A stretch of DNA of 64,000 nt from Petrotoga mobilis SJ95 (GCF_000018605.1 NC_010003.1:186001-250000), one strand, 5' to 3'. Counted from the stretch's first letter, positions 8,219 through 18,139 are shown. Notes: generated from the letters alone by a model not told the origin. Translations and numbers: made by a program.

Positions 8219-9181
8219 TTATCCAATTCTTATACTAATTATTAGGTAGATCACATACAAAGAAAGCAATACAGCTCCCAAACCTCTTCCAACTTTTCTA
8301 TCTTTTTTCATCATCGTACCAAACAACAAGACTAAAGCCAGTAAAAGACCATATGACACATCAAAAGCAACTGATCTATCCGCGCTGGCACCATTTATTA
8401 ATGCTGATATGCCCAGTATGGCAGCGATATTGAAAGTATTGGAACCAACTATATTTCCCATCACAATATCATCTGAATGTTTGATCGCTGCAACAATAGC
8501 GGTTACTAATTCCGGAAGGGAAGTCCCTACTGCAACAATAGTCACCCCTATCAAAGATTCTGAGATCCCAATACTTTTAGCAAATATAACTGCATTACTT
8601 ACCGTCAGTTCTCCTCCTATTATCAACATAGCTAATCCTAAGGCAGAAAAAGTGATTATTTTAGCCCAAGACTCTTCTTTTTCAACTTTTTTCATTTCTT
8701 CATTTTCAACAAGTTGTTTCCTGACTTGTTGATCATTTTTTGCCATATAATAAAGATAAGCCATAAAAATAAACAAAAAGGTTATCAAAATCATACCATC
8801 GTATCGAGTTAATACGCTATTCCCTTCCATTATCATTGCAAATATAACCACTGAAATAATAAGCAAAAAAGGCATTTCTATGTTTACTGTAGATTTTTGA
8901 ATTTTTGTTGGAGATATTAAAAAAGAGATCCCCAAAATTAAACCAATATTTGCAACATTTGAGCCAAGAACATTTCCTAAACCTACACTGGCTCCTTTTA
9001 TAGACGAAGAAATCGTAACAACTAATTCCGGCGCACTGGTACCAAAGGCCACCACCGTCAAACCCGCAAATAGTTCGGAAACACCTAGTTTTCTTGTCAA
9101 TCCAAGGGCTCCTTCTATTAACCTATCTGCCCCTCTTATTAATAGAAAAATACCTAAAGCTATCAATAGAATATTTATCAA
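8219..9181 (-). CDS. Sodium/calcium exchanger family membrane protein (CaCA, YrbG type)
   Basis: 320 residues, starting at TTG (9181) after AAAGGAGTG. It contains the two inverted alpha repeats of cation:Ca2+ antiporters. Repeat 1 has FGTSAPELVVT and GSNVANIGLILG; repeat 2 has VGTSLPELVTA and GSNTFNIAAILG. The paired Glu residues and Asn-containing GSN motifs bind the ions. About ten membrane helices are apparent, with a charged loop near residues 150-172. The likely role is calcium or sodium extrusion across the cytoplasmic membrane; ion specificity cannot be read from sequence. It is followed closely by the putative zinc metallopeptidase. Confidence 0.9.
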   Translation of the reverse strand: MINILLIALGIFLLIRGADRLIEGALGLTRKLGVSELFAGLTVVAFGTSAPELVVTISSSIKGASVGLGNVLGSNVANIGLILGISFLISPTKIQKSTVNIEMPFLLIISVVIFAMIMEGNSVLTRYDGMILITFLFIFMAYLYYMAKNDQQVRKQLVENEEMKKVEKEESWAKIITFSALGLAMLIIGGELTVSNAVIFAKSIGISESLIGVTIVAVGTSLPELVTAIVAAIKHSDDIVMGNIVGSNTFNIAAILGISALINGASADRSVAFDVSYGLLLALVLLFGTMMKKDRKVGRGLGAVLLSLYVIYLIISIRIG

Positions 9182-9188
9182 TCAATAT

Positions 9189-10082
9189 TCACTCCTTTTT
9201 TTCGACGATTACTCTCTTATTTCTGAGGTATACAAAAAGCAAAGAACCCAACACTATCAATATAAAGCTTATAACTACAGCAACTCGTAGATCCCCAATA
9301 TAGAGACTGTCCGTTCTTAACCTTTCAATAGGAATTCGCCCAATAGAATAAAGAATTAAATACAGAGCAGTCACTTCTCCATATGTTTTTCTCTTATTTC
9401 TAATAAAATAAAACAATATTAGAAATACCAACAAATTCCATGCAGATTCATACAAGAATGTTGGATGAAAATACTCATAGGCTTCATACCCTGGCATTCT
9501 ATCCGGTAATGAAATGTACATCTTCCAGGGAAGATTTGTTGGTGAACCGTATGCCTCATGGTTGAAAAAATTACCCCATCTTCCAATAGCCTGAGCTAAC
9601 GGTAAAACAAAGGTGAATAAATCTAACCCTTGAAGAAATGTAAAGGTACACTTTTTTTTCAAACGTGTATACAAAAAAACTACCAAAAAAGCAGCCAATA
9701 TTGCTCCATGTATAGCCAATCCTCCATGCCAAATCTTAAAAATTTCTGAAGGATTTTGAGAGAAATATTCAAGATTAAAAAGAACATAATATAGCCTTGC
9801 ACCTATAATCCCAAATATAATTCCCAAAGAAACAGCTGTGAAAAGATCGTCTTCATTTATTTTTTCTCTTTCAGCTTCTTTTTGAGCAATAAAAGTTGCC
9901 AACAGTATGGATGAAGCAATTAACAGTCCATACCATCTTATTTCTAATGGACCAACTGTGACTAAAACAGGGCTGAAATACCATTCCCCAGAAAAACTTT
10001 TTGGTAAAATAATTATACTAATGACTAAAAAAGAGGCTATCGAAACCAACAAAGTGCTTAAAAAGACTTTATCTCTTTTCAT
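9189..10082 (-). CDS. lgt: Prolipoprotein diacylglyceryl transferase
   Basis: 297 residues, seven predicted membrane helices. It transfers diacylglycerol from phosphatidylglycerol to the lipobox Cys of prolipoproteins. The Lgt signature GRWGNFFNHEAYG (about 165-177) is intact, as are the upstream GARLYYVLFN and HGGLAIHGA. Start ATG follows GAGGAAAAAC. It lies directly downstream of recG and upstream of the exchanger gene. The matching N-acyltransferase gene lnt is at 41154 in this window, so both ends of lipoprotein maturation are encoded here. Confidence 0.95.
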   Translation of the reverse strand: MKRDKVFLSTLLVSIASFLVISIIILPKSFSGEWYFSPVLVTVGPLEIRWYGLLIASSILLATFIAQKEAEREKINEDDLFTAVSLGIIFGIIGARLYYVLFNLEYFSQNPSEIFKIWHGGLAIHGAILAAFLVVFLYTRLKKKCTFTFLQGLDLFTFVLPLAQAIGRWGNFFNHEAYGSPTNLPWKMYISLPDRMPGYEAYEYFHPTFLYESAWNLLVFLILFYFIRNKRKTYGEVTALYLILYSIGRIPIERLRTDSLYIGDLRVAVVISFILIVLGSLLFVYLRNKRVIVEKKE

Positions 10083-10110
10083 GTTTTTCCTCCTAAAGAC
10101 TTAAAAATCT

Positions 10111-12456
10111 CTATAGAACGTTGACCAAATGTATTGAATCTCCATATCTTGTTTGCAATTCGTGTTTTAAATTAGGATATCTATCGAAACTTTGGATAGT
10201 TGCTAAAAATCGCTCTACCTTTTTTCTTGAATTCTCTATTATATTTATATCTTCGACTAAATCCAAAAATTTAAATTCTGGTATCCCGTGCTGTTCCACT
10301 CCAAAGAATTTTCCTGGTCCCCTCCATTTTAAGTCAATTTCTGCCACTTCAAAACCATCTAACGTCTTAGAAAAGGAGTTCATTTTACTTTTTATCTCAT
10401 TGTTGGCATCATCATCTATTACTAAAAAACAATAAGACTGTTTATCACTTCTGCCCACTCTTCCTCTGAGCTGATGCAATTGAGATAATCCAAAACGATC
10501 GGGATGTTCGATGACCATTACCGTAGCATCAGGGATATCTATCCCCACTTCTACTACCGATGTCGAAACTAATATATCATACTCTTTTTGAACAAATTTG
10601 TCCATCACGTCATTTTTTTCTGAAGGTGAAAGCCTCCCATGCAAAAGCCCCACTTTATATTCTTCAAATACTTTACTTAGCTCTTCATACATACTGATAG
10701 CGTTTTTTAATTCTAAGGCTTCAGATTCTTCTATCAATGGATACACGAAAAAAACTTGATTCCCTTGATCCAATTCTTCTTTAACAAATTCATACAAACT
10801 TTTTCTGTTGGATTCAGCAATAAGTATTGTTTTAATAGGTCTTCTACCTTTAGGCATCTCATCAATTAAGCTAACGTCTAAGTCGCCGTAAAAAGTCATT
10901 GCCAAAGTCCTAGGAATGGGAGTAGCAGTCATTACCAAAATATCTGGATGATTCCCCTTTTTAATAAGTTCAAGTCTTTGATTCACTCCAAATCTATGTT
11001 GTTCATCAATCACCACCAACCCTAGTTTTTTAAATTCAACATCCTGTTGAATAATTGCGTGAGTACCAACTACAACATCAATTTCTCCTAATTTTAGCTT
11101 TTCTTTTATTAATATTTTGTCGCTTTCCTTAGTATCTCCTGTTAGCAAAACTATTTTCAAACCTAACGGCTCTAAATCTTTTGAAAGCTTCTTAAACTGT
11201 TGCTTAGCTAAAACAGAGGTAGGGTTCATAACTGCTGCCTGATATCCAGCTTCACAAACATCTATAATCGCTAGTTCTGAAACAACGGTTTTACCAGAAC
11301 CAACATCTCCCTGTAAAAGTCTATTCATAGGATATGGAGAAATTAAATCTTTTCTTATTTCTTCATAACTTCTTTTCTGAGCTTGAGTGAGTTCAAAATT
11401 TAAAGTATTGAGAAATTTTTTCGTTAATTCTCCTTTTATCTCTTTCGTCTCACCTTTTTTCATTTCTTTCATCTTTAATTTCAGATATATCATTGCTAAC
11501 TCAAATAAAATTGCCTCTTCGTATTTTAAAGAGTACCAAGATCTTTCTTTGTGATAAATACTTAAAGGGAAATGAATTCCCTTTATTCTCTTTTTCAAAT
11601 CTAATAAATTGAATTCTTGGACAAATTCTTCAGGTAAAAATTCTTCTAAAAAATATGTCTGTTGGATGGCTTCTTTTGCTATTCTTCGCATAGTTGTTTG
11701 GAAGATACCAAAGGTTAATGGATAAACCGGCAGAATTTCACTTTTGAAATCCTCATCACTTTCAATCACTTGAAAATCTGGAGACTTCATCTGTTTCATA
11801 CCGTATGAATATTCTATCTTTCCATAAAAAGCGGATTTCACACCTCTTTTTAAATAAGATTTAACGTAATCCTGGTTGAAAAAAGTAACGATTATGACTC
11901 CACTGTCATCTTCCACAGAAAAGTTGTAAATAGTTAAACCTTTATTTATTTTTACTTCCTCACTTTTTACTACATTTCCTATTATTACGACTTTTTCGTC
12001 CTCTTTGGCGTTGAATATTTTAACCACCTTTCTTCTGTCTTCGTAATCCCTAGGTGGATAGTAAAAGAAATCTTTTAACGAAAAAATACCTAATTTATTT
12101 AGAATTAAAGCCCTTTTTGTTCCTACTTTTTTTATATATTTTATATCGGTGAGTGGTGCCAATTTTTTTTCTGGTTTTTCCAAAACTTCATCAACTAAAT
12201 ACCGCTCTTTTAAAATCTTTAAGGAATCCTTTAAGCCTTCTAGACGCCTTTCTTTACGTTCTTCTGACAATGTTTTAAGAGGTTTTGTATAAGCCAAAAT
12301 CTTCTTAACATCTTCTAAAAGGCCATTTTCTTGAATTACTTTGAAATTATTTTTTGCAATGCTATAAAAACTTGGGAAGATCTCTTCCCAAGTTATCATA
12401 CCCTTTTCTTTCAGTTGAACTATATAATCAAAAGAATTTATAACTTCTTCAATCAT
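10111..12456 (-). CDS. recG: ATP-dependent DNA helicase RecG
   Basis: 781 residues, as usual for Thermotogae RecG, which have an N-terminal extension before the wedge domain. RecG regresses stalled replication forks and branch-migrates Holliday junctions. Visible motifs are Walker A GDVGSGKT (I), VVGTHAIIQ (Ic), DEQHRFG (II, DEQH box), MTATPIPRTLA (III), VSTSVVEVGIDIPDAT (V) and QLHQLRGRVGRS (VI). The OB-fold wedge is at about 150-260. The start ATG 12456 lies after GGAG with rather long spacing. The small membrane-protein gene lies immediately upstream. Confidence 0.96.
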   Translation of the reverse strand: MIEEVINSFDYIVQLKEKGMITWEEIFPSFYSIAKNNFKVIQENGLLEDVKKILAYTKPLKTLSEERKERRLEGLKDSLKILKERYLVDEVLEKPEKKLAPLTDIKYIKKVGTKRALILNKLGIFSLKDFFYYPPRDYEDRRKVVKIFNAKEDEKVVIIGNVVKSEEVKINKGLTIYNFSVEDDSGVIIVTFFNQDYVKSYLKRGVKSAFYGKIEYSYGMKQMKSPDFQVIESDEDFKSEILPVYPLTFGIFQTTMRRIAKEAIQQTYFLEEFLPEEFVQEFNLLDLKKRIKGIHFPLSIYHKERSWYSLKYEEAILFELAMIYLKLKMKEMKKGETKEIKGELTKKFLNTLNFELTQAQKRSYEEIRKDLISPYPMNRLLQGDVGSGKTVVSELAIIDVCEAGYQAAVMNPTSVLAKQQFKKLSKDLEPLGLKIVLLTGDTKESDKILIKEKLKLGEIDVVVGTHAIIQQDVEFKKLGLVVIDEQHRFGVNQRLELIKKGNHPDILVMTATPIPRTLAMTFYGDLDVSLIDEMPKGRRPIKTILIAESNRKSLYEFVKEELDQGNQVFFVYPLIEESEALELKNAISMYEELSKVFEEYKVGLLHGRLSPSEKNDVMDKFVQKEYDILVSTSVVEVGIDIPDATVMVIEHPDRFGLSQLHQLRGRVGRSDKQSYCFLVIDDDANNEIKSKMNSFSKTLDGFEVAEIDLKWRGPGKFFGVEQHGIPEFKFLDLVEDINIIENSRKKVERFLATIQSFDRYPNLKHELQTRYGDSIHLVNVL

Positions 12457-12499
12457 TGCTCATGAAAACTCCTACTTTTTGAGAGAATATTTTTCAACA

Positions 12500-12751
12500 T
12501 TACTCAATAACTTTCCTTATAATAATTTTATCATCTTTCTTATAAATTTTATATCCATTCAATTCAACTTCTTCAATGTGACCATCTTCTATAAAAGGCT
12601 TAACTTCCATCAAAGAAGCATTTTCAACGTAGAAATCTTTGAGGCTACCTTCAAGTGTGTATCCATAAGAGTTTATTTTCAAAAAAACAGAAAATACGAT
12701 CAAAAACCAACTCAAAGATATCAGCAACAAAAATGTCATTACCTTGTTCAC
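12500..12751 (-). CDS. Small single-pass membrane protein of unknown function
   Basis: 83 residues. The GTG start at 12751 overlaps the preceding stop as TAGTG, so translation is coupled to the O-antigen-ligase-like gene upstream. One N-terminal membrane helix (about 5-25) is followed by a 55-residue polar part with short strands (HIEEVELNGYKIYKKDDKIIIRKVIE). No family was recognised. Tight coupling suggests it serves the same envelope process as its partner. Confidence 0.65.
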   Translation of the reverse strand: MNKVMTFLLLISLSWFLIVFSVFLKINSYGYTLEGSLKDFYVENASLMEVKPFIEDGHIEEVELNGYKIYKKDDKIIIRKVIE

Positions 12752-15375
12752 TACTTTACCAACCTTCTTGTAAAAAATTCGTAATCACTGAAGAAACTTT
12801 CGATTCTATCTTGATATCTAGTATAATTAGGAGATCCTTCTTCTTTTTGACCCTTGTAATAGTTGTAAACAGCCTCATAATTGCTAACAACATTTTCTGC
12901 TAGTTGATTTTTTAAATTTTCATCCCTCAAGGTTGAGTATAACTCAGATAACAATTTTAAGGAACTATCTGGTATCCCTCTAAATTTTTGTGCCATGTAA
13001 TAGTCCGCTTCTCCCTCTTTCTGGGTTATAAAAATTATTTTGTTTATTAATTCATCTTGTGGATATATGTTTATCAGCCTTGCAGTTAACAGCAAATATT
13101 CATAATAAACGTCTTCCCATTCAGGGAACCTATTCCAACCACCAGGAAGGATGTAAATAGCTTGCTGCTCCCAATGATGAAAATTACTGTAAGCTTCATT
13201 TTGAAGTTCTTCTACTACTTCTAACTTATCCAGTGGTATATAATTTTTTAACTGTTCGTATAGAACTACGATGTTATAATATATTCTGCCTATCAATCTA
13301 TAGGCATTTTTTTCATTGAATGATAAGTATGAATACTCCAATTGATTTATGCCATCGTATAGGGTTTGAATTTTTAATGTAATCTGTTTAGCATTGTTGC
13401 TTAGGTCGATAGAATAAATCGGTTCTACGGTGTCTCTCAAAATGTTATCAGGAAATGGCATTAAATCAAGTGAGCCATTAAACTCTTCGATAATAAAATC
13501 GTAACCATCGATTTCTTTTTCAAATATTTTAGGTAAATCTTCATAAGTAAGAGAATTTTGCCGAATACTGGACGTTAAAAGCTGGGACAGGTAAAATGCC
13601 GATTTACCAAAATTAGGGTCCCATTTTAATGATTTCTGAAAATATTCAAAAGCATTATTATAGCTTTGTTCAGCTCTACTTTCATATGATAACTGCATAT
13701 TTTTATAATCTTCTATCTGCGTCTCTATCTGGTTTATACTCTGTGTTATCCTTTGAAAATTTGCACTTCCTGGAGTGTAATTTGCTAATTGTTTTTGAAG
13801 AGTGGATTTTTGAGATTCAAGTTGGCTTATAATATTTGGTATTTGACTTTCAGTAGCGTTAATAAGAGATACCATTGAATTGTATTCACGATTTCCTTTA
13901 ACGAAGAGGGCCTCGGATGTAACCTCGTTTATTTTGTAATAAGACGCTACTACTCCAACCACAACTAAAGGAATAATCACAAACTGACTTTTTTTGATAT
14001 TTAAGCTTTTCACATGTGGATGGAACTGTTCTGATACAGCACTTGAGAGGATAAATACACTTAATATAAGGTTGGGATGCATGTGAAATGCAAACTCTGT
14101 AAATGCGTGGATTACCATGATAGTGGCACTCCATCCAAATAAGGGAAATAAAAGGATTTTGTTGTCATCATCTTTTTCGAGCTTTAAAACTTTAAAGTAT
14201 ACCACCATTAAACTTACGAGCATTAACACTATTGAAGAAAAACCTAAAATACCTGTCTCTCCCAATACCTGTAGATAGTCGTTGTGAGCCCTTTTAAAAT
14301 TATTCCATGCATATAAAAACCTTTCGGGGTTTTCTGCCTGTACCTCAGCTAAGTAATGAACCGCATACACTGGATATGTATTTATTCCACTTCCAATTAT
14401 AAAATGGTTTTTATGGTTCTCATCTGCAAATTGTTTTACAGCGGAAAGCCACGACAAACTTCTTTCATCCCAAGAAGAGACAGAAGTCATTGCTGCGAAG
14501 CGGTCTGCAGCAATTACTTCCCCACCTCGGTTGAATGGAGTTTCAAAATTAAACATAAGAAATAAAAAGGCTAAAACAGATAAAACCAAAATTATCCAAA
14601 TTTTAAACTCTTTACTTTTTACATAATTTTTCAGGGTTTCTTTTTTATTGGAAATGAGGTAAGATATTATAGCGAATCCTAAACCAACAAAAGTGGCAAG
14701 GTAAATCGAACGAGTTTGTGCCAACAAAACAACCCAATACATTATGAAAACATTCGCTAAAGCATATATTCGAATGTAGGTATTCGTATTTTTCCTTAAA
14801 GTAAAATATATAGAAATTGGTAACAGCTGTGCCAAATAGTCTGAAACAAAATTGGGATTCCCTATAGTTGTTCTTAAGGCTATTCTTTGAGAAGGATCCC
14901 CATACTTACCAAAAAACAAATCAAAGCCTAAGAACTTATTCAAAAGTCCATCTATGGCAATAACAGTGCCAGTAACCATAAAAACAAAAAGACCATACTC
15001 AATGAATTTAAAATCTTTTCCAAAGCGTGTAGTAATTACGTAAGAAAAAAACATAACAAGAACAATATAAAAAGCTACTCCTACAGACGTTGGAAGGTAA
15101 TATTTATTCTCCAAGTAGACCGATATTAAAGATAAAAAAGCAGAAATACTGAAAAAAGATAAAAAAATATGTGGATAAGTGAATTTTATTGAAATAGGTT
15201 TAGAAAAGTATTTGAACAAATAATAAATTAAAATAACAACCATGAATAAAGAAAAAACTAAATGTTTTTGGGTAGAATACTCATACACCAAATTGGGTAT
15301 CATTAAAAAAGGTATTAAAGCAAACAAAACTAACAAAATCAATATATCATTAGGAATCTTTGCTTTCTCTTGCAA
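12751..15375 (-). CDS. O-antigen ligase/polymerase-like membrane protein with TPR C-terminus
   Basis: 874 residues from a TTG at 15375, 9 bases after GAGGAGG; the frame extends further upstream to 15417 without a ribosome site. Residues 1-470 hold 10-12 membrane helices and the Wzy_C-type core, including the periplasmic loop with RSLSWLSAVKQF and GSGINTYPVYA and the NDYLQVLGETGILG motif. The C-terminal 400 residues are soluble, with a coiled segment (about 510-560) and TPR-like helices. Such proteins join glycan repeats or glycosylate pilin- or lipid-linked acceptors. No glycosyltransferase cluster surrounds it, so the substrate is unknown. Upstream lies a gap of over 300 bases. Confidence 0.82.
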   Translation of the reverse strand: MQEKAKIPNDILILLVLFALIPFLMIPNLVYEYSTQKHLVFSLFMVVILIYYLFKYFSKPISIKFTYPHIFLSFFSISAFLSLISVYLENKYYLPTSVGVAFYIVLVMFFSYVITTRFGKDFKFIEYGLFVFMVTGTVIAIDGLLNKFLGFDLFFGKYGDPSQRIALRTTIGNPNFVSDYLAQLLPISIYFTLRKNTNTYIRIYALANVFIMYWVVLLAQTRSIYLATFVGLGFAIISYLISNKKETLKNYVKSKEFKIWIILVLSVLAFLFLMFNFETPFNRGGEVIAADRFAAMTSVSSWDERSLSWLSAVKQFADENHKNHFIIGSGINTYPVYAVHYLAEVQAENPERFLYAWNNFKRAHNDYLQVLGETGILGFSSIVLMLVSLMVVYFKVLKLEKDDDNKILLFPLFGWSATIMVIHAFTEFAFHMHPNLILSVFILSSAVSEQFHPHVKSLNIKKSQFVIIPLVVVGVVASYYKINEVTSEALFVKGNREYNSMVSLINATESQIPNIISQLESQKSTLQKQLANYTPGSANFQRITQSINQIETQIEDYKNMQLSYESRAEQSYNNAFEYFQKSLKWDPNFGKSAFYLSQLLTSSIRQNSLTYEDLPKIFEKEIDGYDFIIEEFNGSLDLMPFPDNILRDTVEPIYSIDLSNNAKQITLKIQTLYDGINQLEYSYLSFNEKNAYRLIGRIYYNIVVLYEQLKNYIPLDKLEVVEELQNEAYSNFHHWEQQAIYILPGGWNRFPEWEDVYYEYLLLTARLINIYPQDELINKIIFITQKEGEADYYMAQKFRGIPDSSLKLLSELYSTLRDENLKNQLAENVVSNYEAVYNYYKGQKEEGSPNYTRYQDRIESFFSDYEFFTRRLVK

Positions 15376-15692
15376 ATAATTTACCTCCTCTGTTGTTCGC
15401 TGGTTTGTGCGAACCAATTAATCAAAATAGATTTAAAATTTCTCTGGGGGTTTGATTTGCCGGTTTTCTAAACGATGTTTTTTAATTGTTTTATGGTTTT
15501 TAAAAAGGTTTTAGGGGCTTTGGTTCTTAAAGGCATAAGCCTTTAAGAATGTCCTCCTAACTCTTAAAATAGATTTAAAGGTTGTAGGGGGTCTTGGGGG
15601 GTATCCCCCGTTTGGTGAACTCCCAAACTCAGATTTTAATTCTTGTTGATTTTTGTTTTTGATCTTTGGGGTTTGGGGTTTACCCCAACGCC
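15376..15692. repeat. Gene-free stretch with G/C runs, inverted repeats and an imperfect direct repeat
   Basis: No coding sequence is supported here. The plus strand carries several runs of four to six Gs. There is a perfect 9-bp inverted repeat CTTAAAGGC / GCCTTTAAG (15529-15550), and G5-TAT-C5 near 15595-15610. A GGGG..CCCC pair lies near 15665-15685. An imperfect direct repeat containing AAAATAGATTTAAA occurs near 15424 and 15565, each followed by a G5 run. Just upstream of the TTG start of the next gene is GTTCGC-N8-GCGAAC (15395-15414), a possible operator or leader hairpin. This looks like decayed repetitive elements in the amidase-to-ligase intergenic space. Confidence 0.5.
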
Positions 15693-17060
15693 CTATTTTA
15701 GACCAAAAAAATCAATAACTGCATTTTTAATAATTTCAGCAAAAACATCCACATATTTTCCACTCGTAAACTCATCTACTACTTTAGGGTTACTGATAAA
15801 TTCCATTTCAAATAAAACAGCGGGGCTTCTAGTATAAGCCAAAACAGCAAACTCCGCAGTATAAACTCCCCTAAGTTTAACTCCATTTACATTCAAATAA
15901 TTTCCCAATATATTAGCAAACTTCTCGCTTTCATCTAGACTGTTTTCTTTATCCGTTACCCATGTTTCTATGAGAGTCTTATCAGTATTAAAATCCAAAT
16001 TTTCCCGATAGGCTATTCTTCTCGCATATGCGCTTTCTGAAAAATCAAAATAGTAAACCTCCGATCCATAAACTGTTGTATCTTGAGGATAATCATTCAA
16101 GTGTAAACTAACGAATAAATCCGCAACTTTTTCATTAGAAAAAACCGCTCTATCGTGTAAATCAACGTATACATCGCTTGTCCTAGTTAGATAAACGTCA
16201 ACACTGTAAGGTTTCAATAGTTCTTGAGCTCTTTTTGCTACCTTTAAAGTTATATCTTTTTCAAAAGTTTTGTTTGGACCAACCGCTCCTGGATCTATCC
16301 CTCCATGACCTGGATCCAAAACTAAAACTGGCAAAGTGATTTTATCTTTAAAAGAAAGATCTAATATTATCCTACTTTCTTCAATTAATTCTTCTATATC
16401 CGCAGAGTTGTTCAGTTTTACTTGTATCCATACTTCTGTTGGCGAATAGTGATACGCCTTTATGTAATTAATCTTATTGTTGTATTCTTCATAGTAATAA
16501 GAATTGGGGATTTCGGCACCTTTAATCTTAATCAAATATCCAGATTTATTAACCAAAGGATATATTCCAACATCGTCAGGACTCGAAGAAAGCTCTATTA
16601 TTATTCTAGCATCAGTTTTTTGTATGATCGTTTTTATTGAAGTTAATTGAGTTAGTGGCAGATTCAAGTATACAGCGGAATCGTTAGAAATTAATTCTAG
16701 ATTGATCAACTTAGCCATTAATTCTGCGGTTAAATAAATTTCTCCATCAATTATTTTCAGATCATTTGGATCGAAATGAAGGGATTCAGTGCTGTTGATA
16801 ATGGCTAAACTATTCTGAGGAAAAATGAAAACGTTCCATTTACTATCTTTTACGTAAATCAACGTATCATTATATACATCTAAGGTTCTTCCACTTTTTT
16901 CAGAAATAACCTTTAAACTAACATATAGATTCTCCCCATCTTCGAAATAGTAAGCCGAATCTATTTCTCTCCATTGAAAATAAAGTGCTTTTGGAAACGT
17001 AATAACCGAGAGAAATAAAAAACCAAAAATTATTAACCGCCTAATTATCCCTTTATTCAC
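15693..17060 (-). CDS. N-acetylmuramoyl-L-alanine amidase (AMIN + Amidase_3)
   Basis: 455 residues with a signal peptide (about 8-26, RLIIFGFLFLSVITFPKA). The middle (about 30-230) contains copper-amine-oxidase-N-like and AMIN-like strands that bind cell wall or envelope. The C-terminal Amidase_3 domain starts at VLVLDPGHGGIDPGAVG (zinc ligand His), followed by the second ligand Glu in KTFEKDITL, SLHLNDYP with the third ligand His, and the catalytic Glu in VLFEMEFISNP. It cleaves the lactyl-peptide bond of peptidoglycan. The stop of cheB overlaps its start by 4 bases. Confidence 0.92.
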   Translation of the reverse strand: MNKGIIRRLIIFGFLFLSVITFPKALYFQWREIDSAYYFEDGENLYVSLKVISEKSGRTLDVYNDTLIYVKDSKWNVFIFPQNSLAIINSTESLHFDPNDLKIIDGEIYLTAELMAKLINLELISNDSAVYLNLPLTQLTSIKTIIQKTDARIIIELSSSPDDVGIYPLVNKSGYLIKIKGAEIPNSYYYEEYNNKINYIKAYHYSPTEVWIQVKLNNSADIEELIEESRIILDLSFKDKITLPVLVLDPGHGGIDPGAVGPNKTFEKDITLKVAKRAQELLKPYSVDVYLTRTSDVYVDLHDRAVFSNEKVADLFVSLHLNDYPQDTTVYGSEVYYFDFSESAYARRIAYRENLDFNTDKTLIETWVTDKENSLDESEKFANILGNYLNVNGVKLRGVYTAEFAVLAYTRSPAVLFEMEFISNPKVVDEFTSGKYVDVFAEIIKNAVIDFFGLK

Positions 17061-18124
17061 CTTTTTATCCCCCTTGGTTGATCAGCCAAAATTTCTAACA
17101 TTTTTTCTGCAATATCATAATTGGGAAGAACAAAATCCGCATAACCTTCTTGGACAACAGTTTTAGGCATTCCATAAACAACAGAAGTTTCTTTTGACTC
17201 AGCTATAACTTTCCCGCCGTAATGTTTAACTTTAAATGCCCCTTTCGCTCCATCTCTTCCCATCCCTGTCAGAATAACTACCAGAGCATTTTCTTTAAAA
17301 AACTCAGCAGCTAGGTCAAAAGTGAAATCAGCTGAAGGCCTTACGTTATTAATTTTATCACTTTTGTCTAAAAACAATTTTATTTTATGATCTTCTTGCT
17401 TTAAACCTAAATGAAAATCTCCCGGAGCAATATATACAACATTTTTTTGTAAAAATTCATCATCTTCCGCTTCTTTGACCTTTAAGTTTGAAATTTTATC
17501 CAACCGATAAGCTAAAGAAGCTGTAAAACCTGCCGGCATATGTTGAACAATAATTATAGGAACATTTAAATTTTCAGGTAGTTGCGGAATTATAACATCT
17601 AAAGAACGCGGACCTCCCGTTGAACTCGCTATCAACACAACTTTTTCTCCCAATATATTTACTCTTGCACTTTTCCTTATCTTCTTGCTTCCAACAAAAT
17701 GGATATTTTTCAATTTTTCGATAGAGACCTTCATACTTTCTCTTATCTTTCTCAACAATTCATCCTGAACGTCTCTTATAGTCCAAGAGGTACTTCCAGC
17801 CGGTTTTTGAATAAAATCAAAAGCTCCCTTTTCTAAACATTCTATAGTAATAGAGGCTTCATTTGAAGTTAAACTGCTTACCATAATAACCCTTGTTGGA
17901 GATTTTAACATTATCTCACTTAAAGCATCGAGCCCATTCTTTTTAGGCATTTCAACATCTAAAGTAATCACGTCTGGTTTTAAGGACACAGCTTTTTCTA
18001 CGGCTTCAACTCCATCTTTAGCTAATCCAACCACTTTCATGTCAGGTTCCTTGTCTATAATATCTTTTAGAACCATTCGCATAAAAGCAGAATCATCCAC
18101 TATTAAGATCTTTATCTGCTCCAA
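17057..18124 (-). CDS. cheB: Chemotaxis protein-glutamate methylesterase CheB
   Basis: 355 residues from a TTG start after GAGGAAG. The receiver domain (1-120) has VDDSAFMR with the acidic pocket, phospho-acceptor Asp in VITLDVEMP and Lys in FIQKP. The C-terminal methylesterase domain has the catalytic Ser in ASSTGGPRS, His in VQHMPAGFT and Asp in TGMGRDGA, plus YIAPGDFHLG. It demethylates and deamidates chemoreceptors, giving adaptation. No other che genes are adjacent; a receptor gene lies at 48365-50368 in this window. It overlaps the amidase gene by 4 bases. Confidence 0.95.
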   Translation of the reverse strand: MEQIKILIVDDSAFMRMVLKDIIDKEPDMKVVGLAKDGVEAVEKAVSLKPDVITLDVEMPKKNGLDALSEIMLKSPTRVIMVSSLTSNEASITIECLEKGAFDFIQKPAGSTSWTIRDVQDELLRKIRESMKVSIEKLKNIHFVGSKKIRKSARVNILGEKVVLIASSTGGPRSLDVIIPQLPENLNVPIIIVQHMPAGFTASLAYRLDKISNLKVKEAEDDEFLQKNVVYIAPGDFHLGLKQEDHKIKLFLDKSDKINNVRPSADFTFDLAAEFFKENALVVILTGMGRDGAKGAFKVKHYGGKVIAESKETSVVYGMPKTVVQEGYADFVLPNYDIAEKMLEILADQPRGIKR

Positions 18125-18139
18125 GTATCTTCCTCCTCA

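Noticed and set aside
15395-15414. LexA/SOS box upstream of the O-antigen-ligase-like gene
   Set aside because: The order is GTTC...GAAC with an 8-base spacer between 6-base arms, whereas the Gram-positive LexA site is CGAAC-N4-GTTC.
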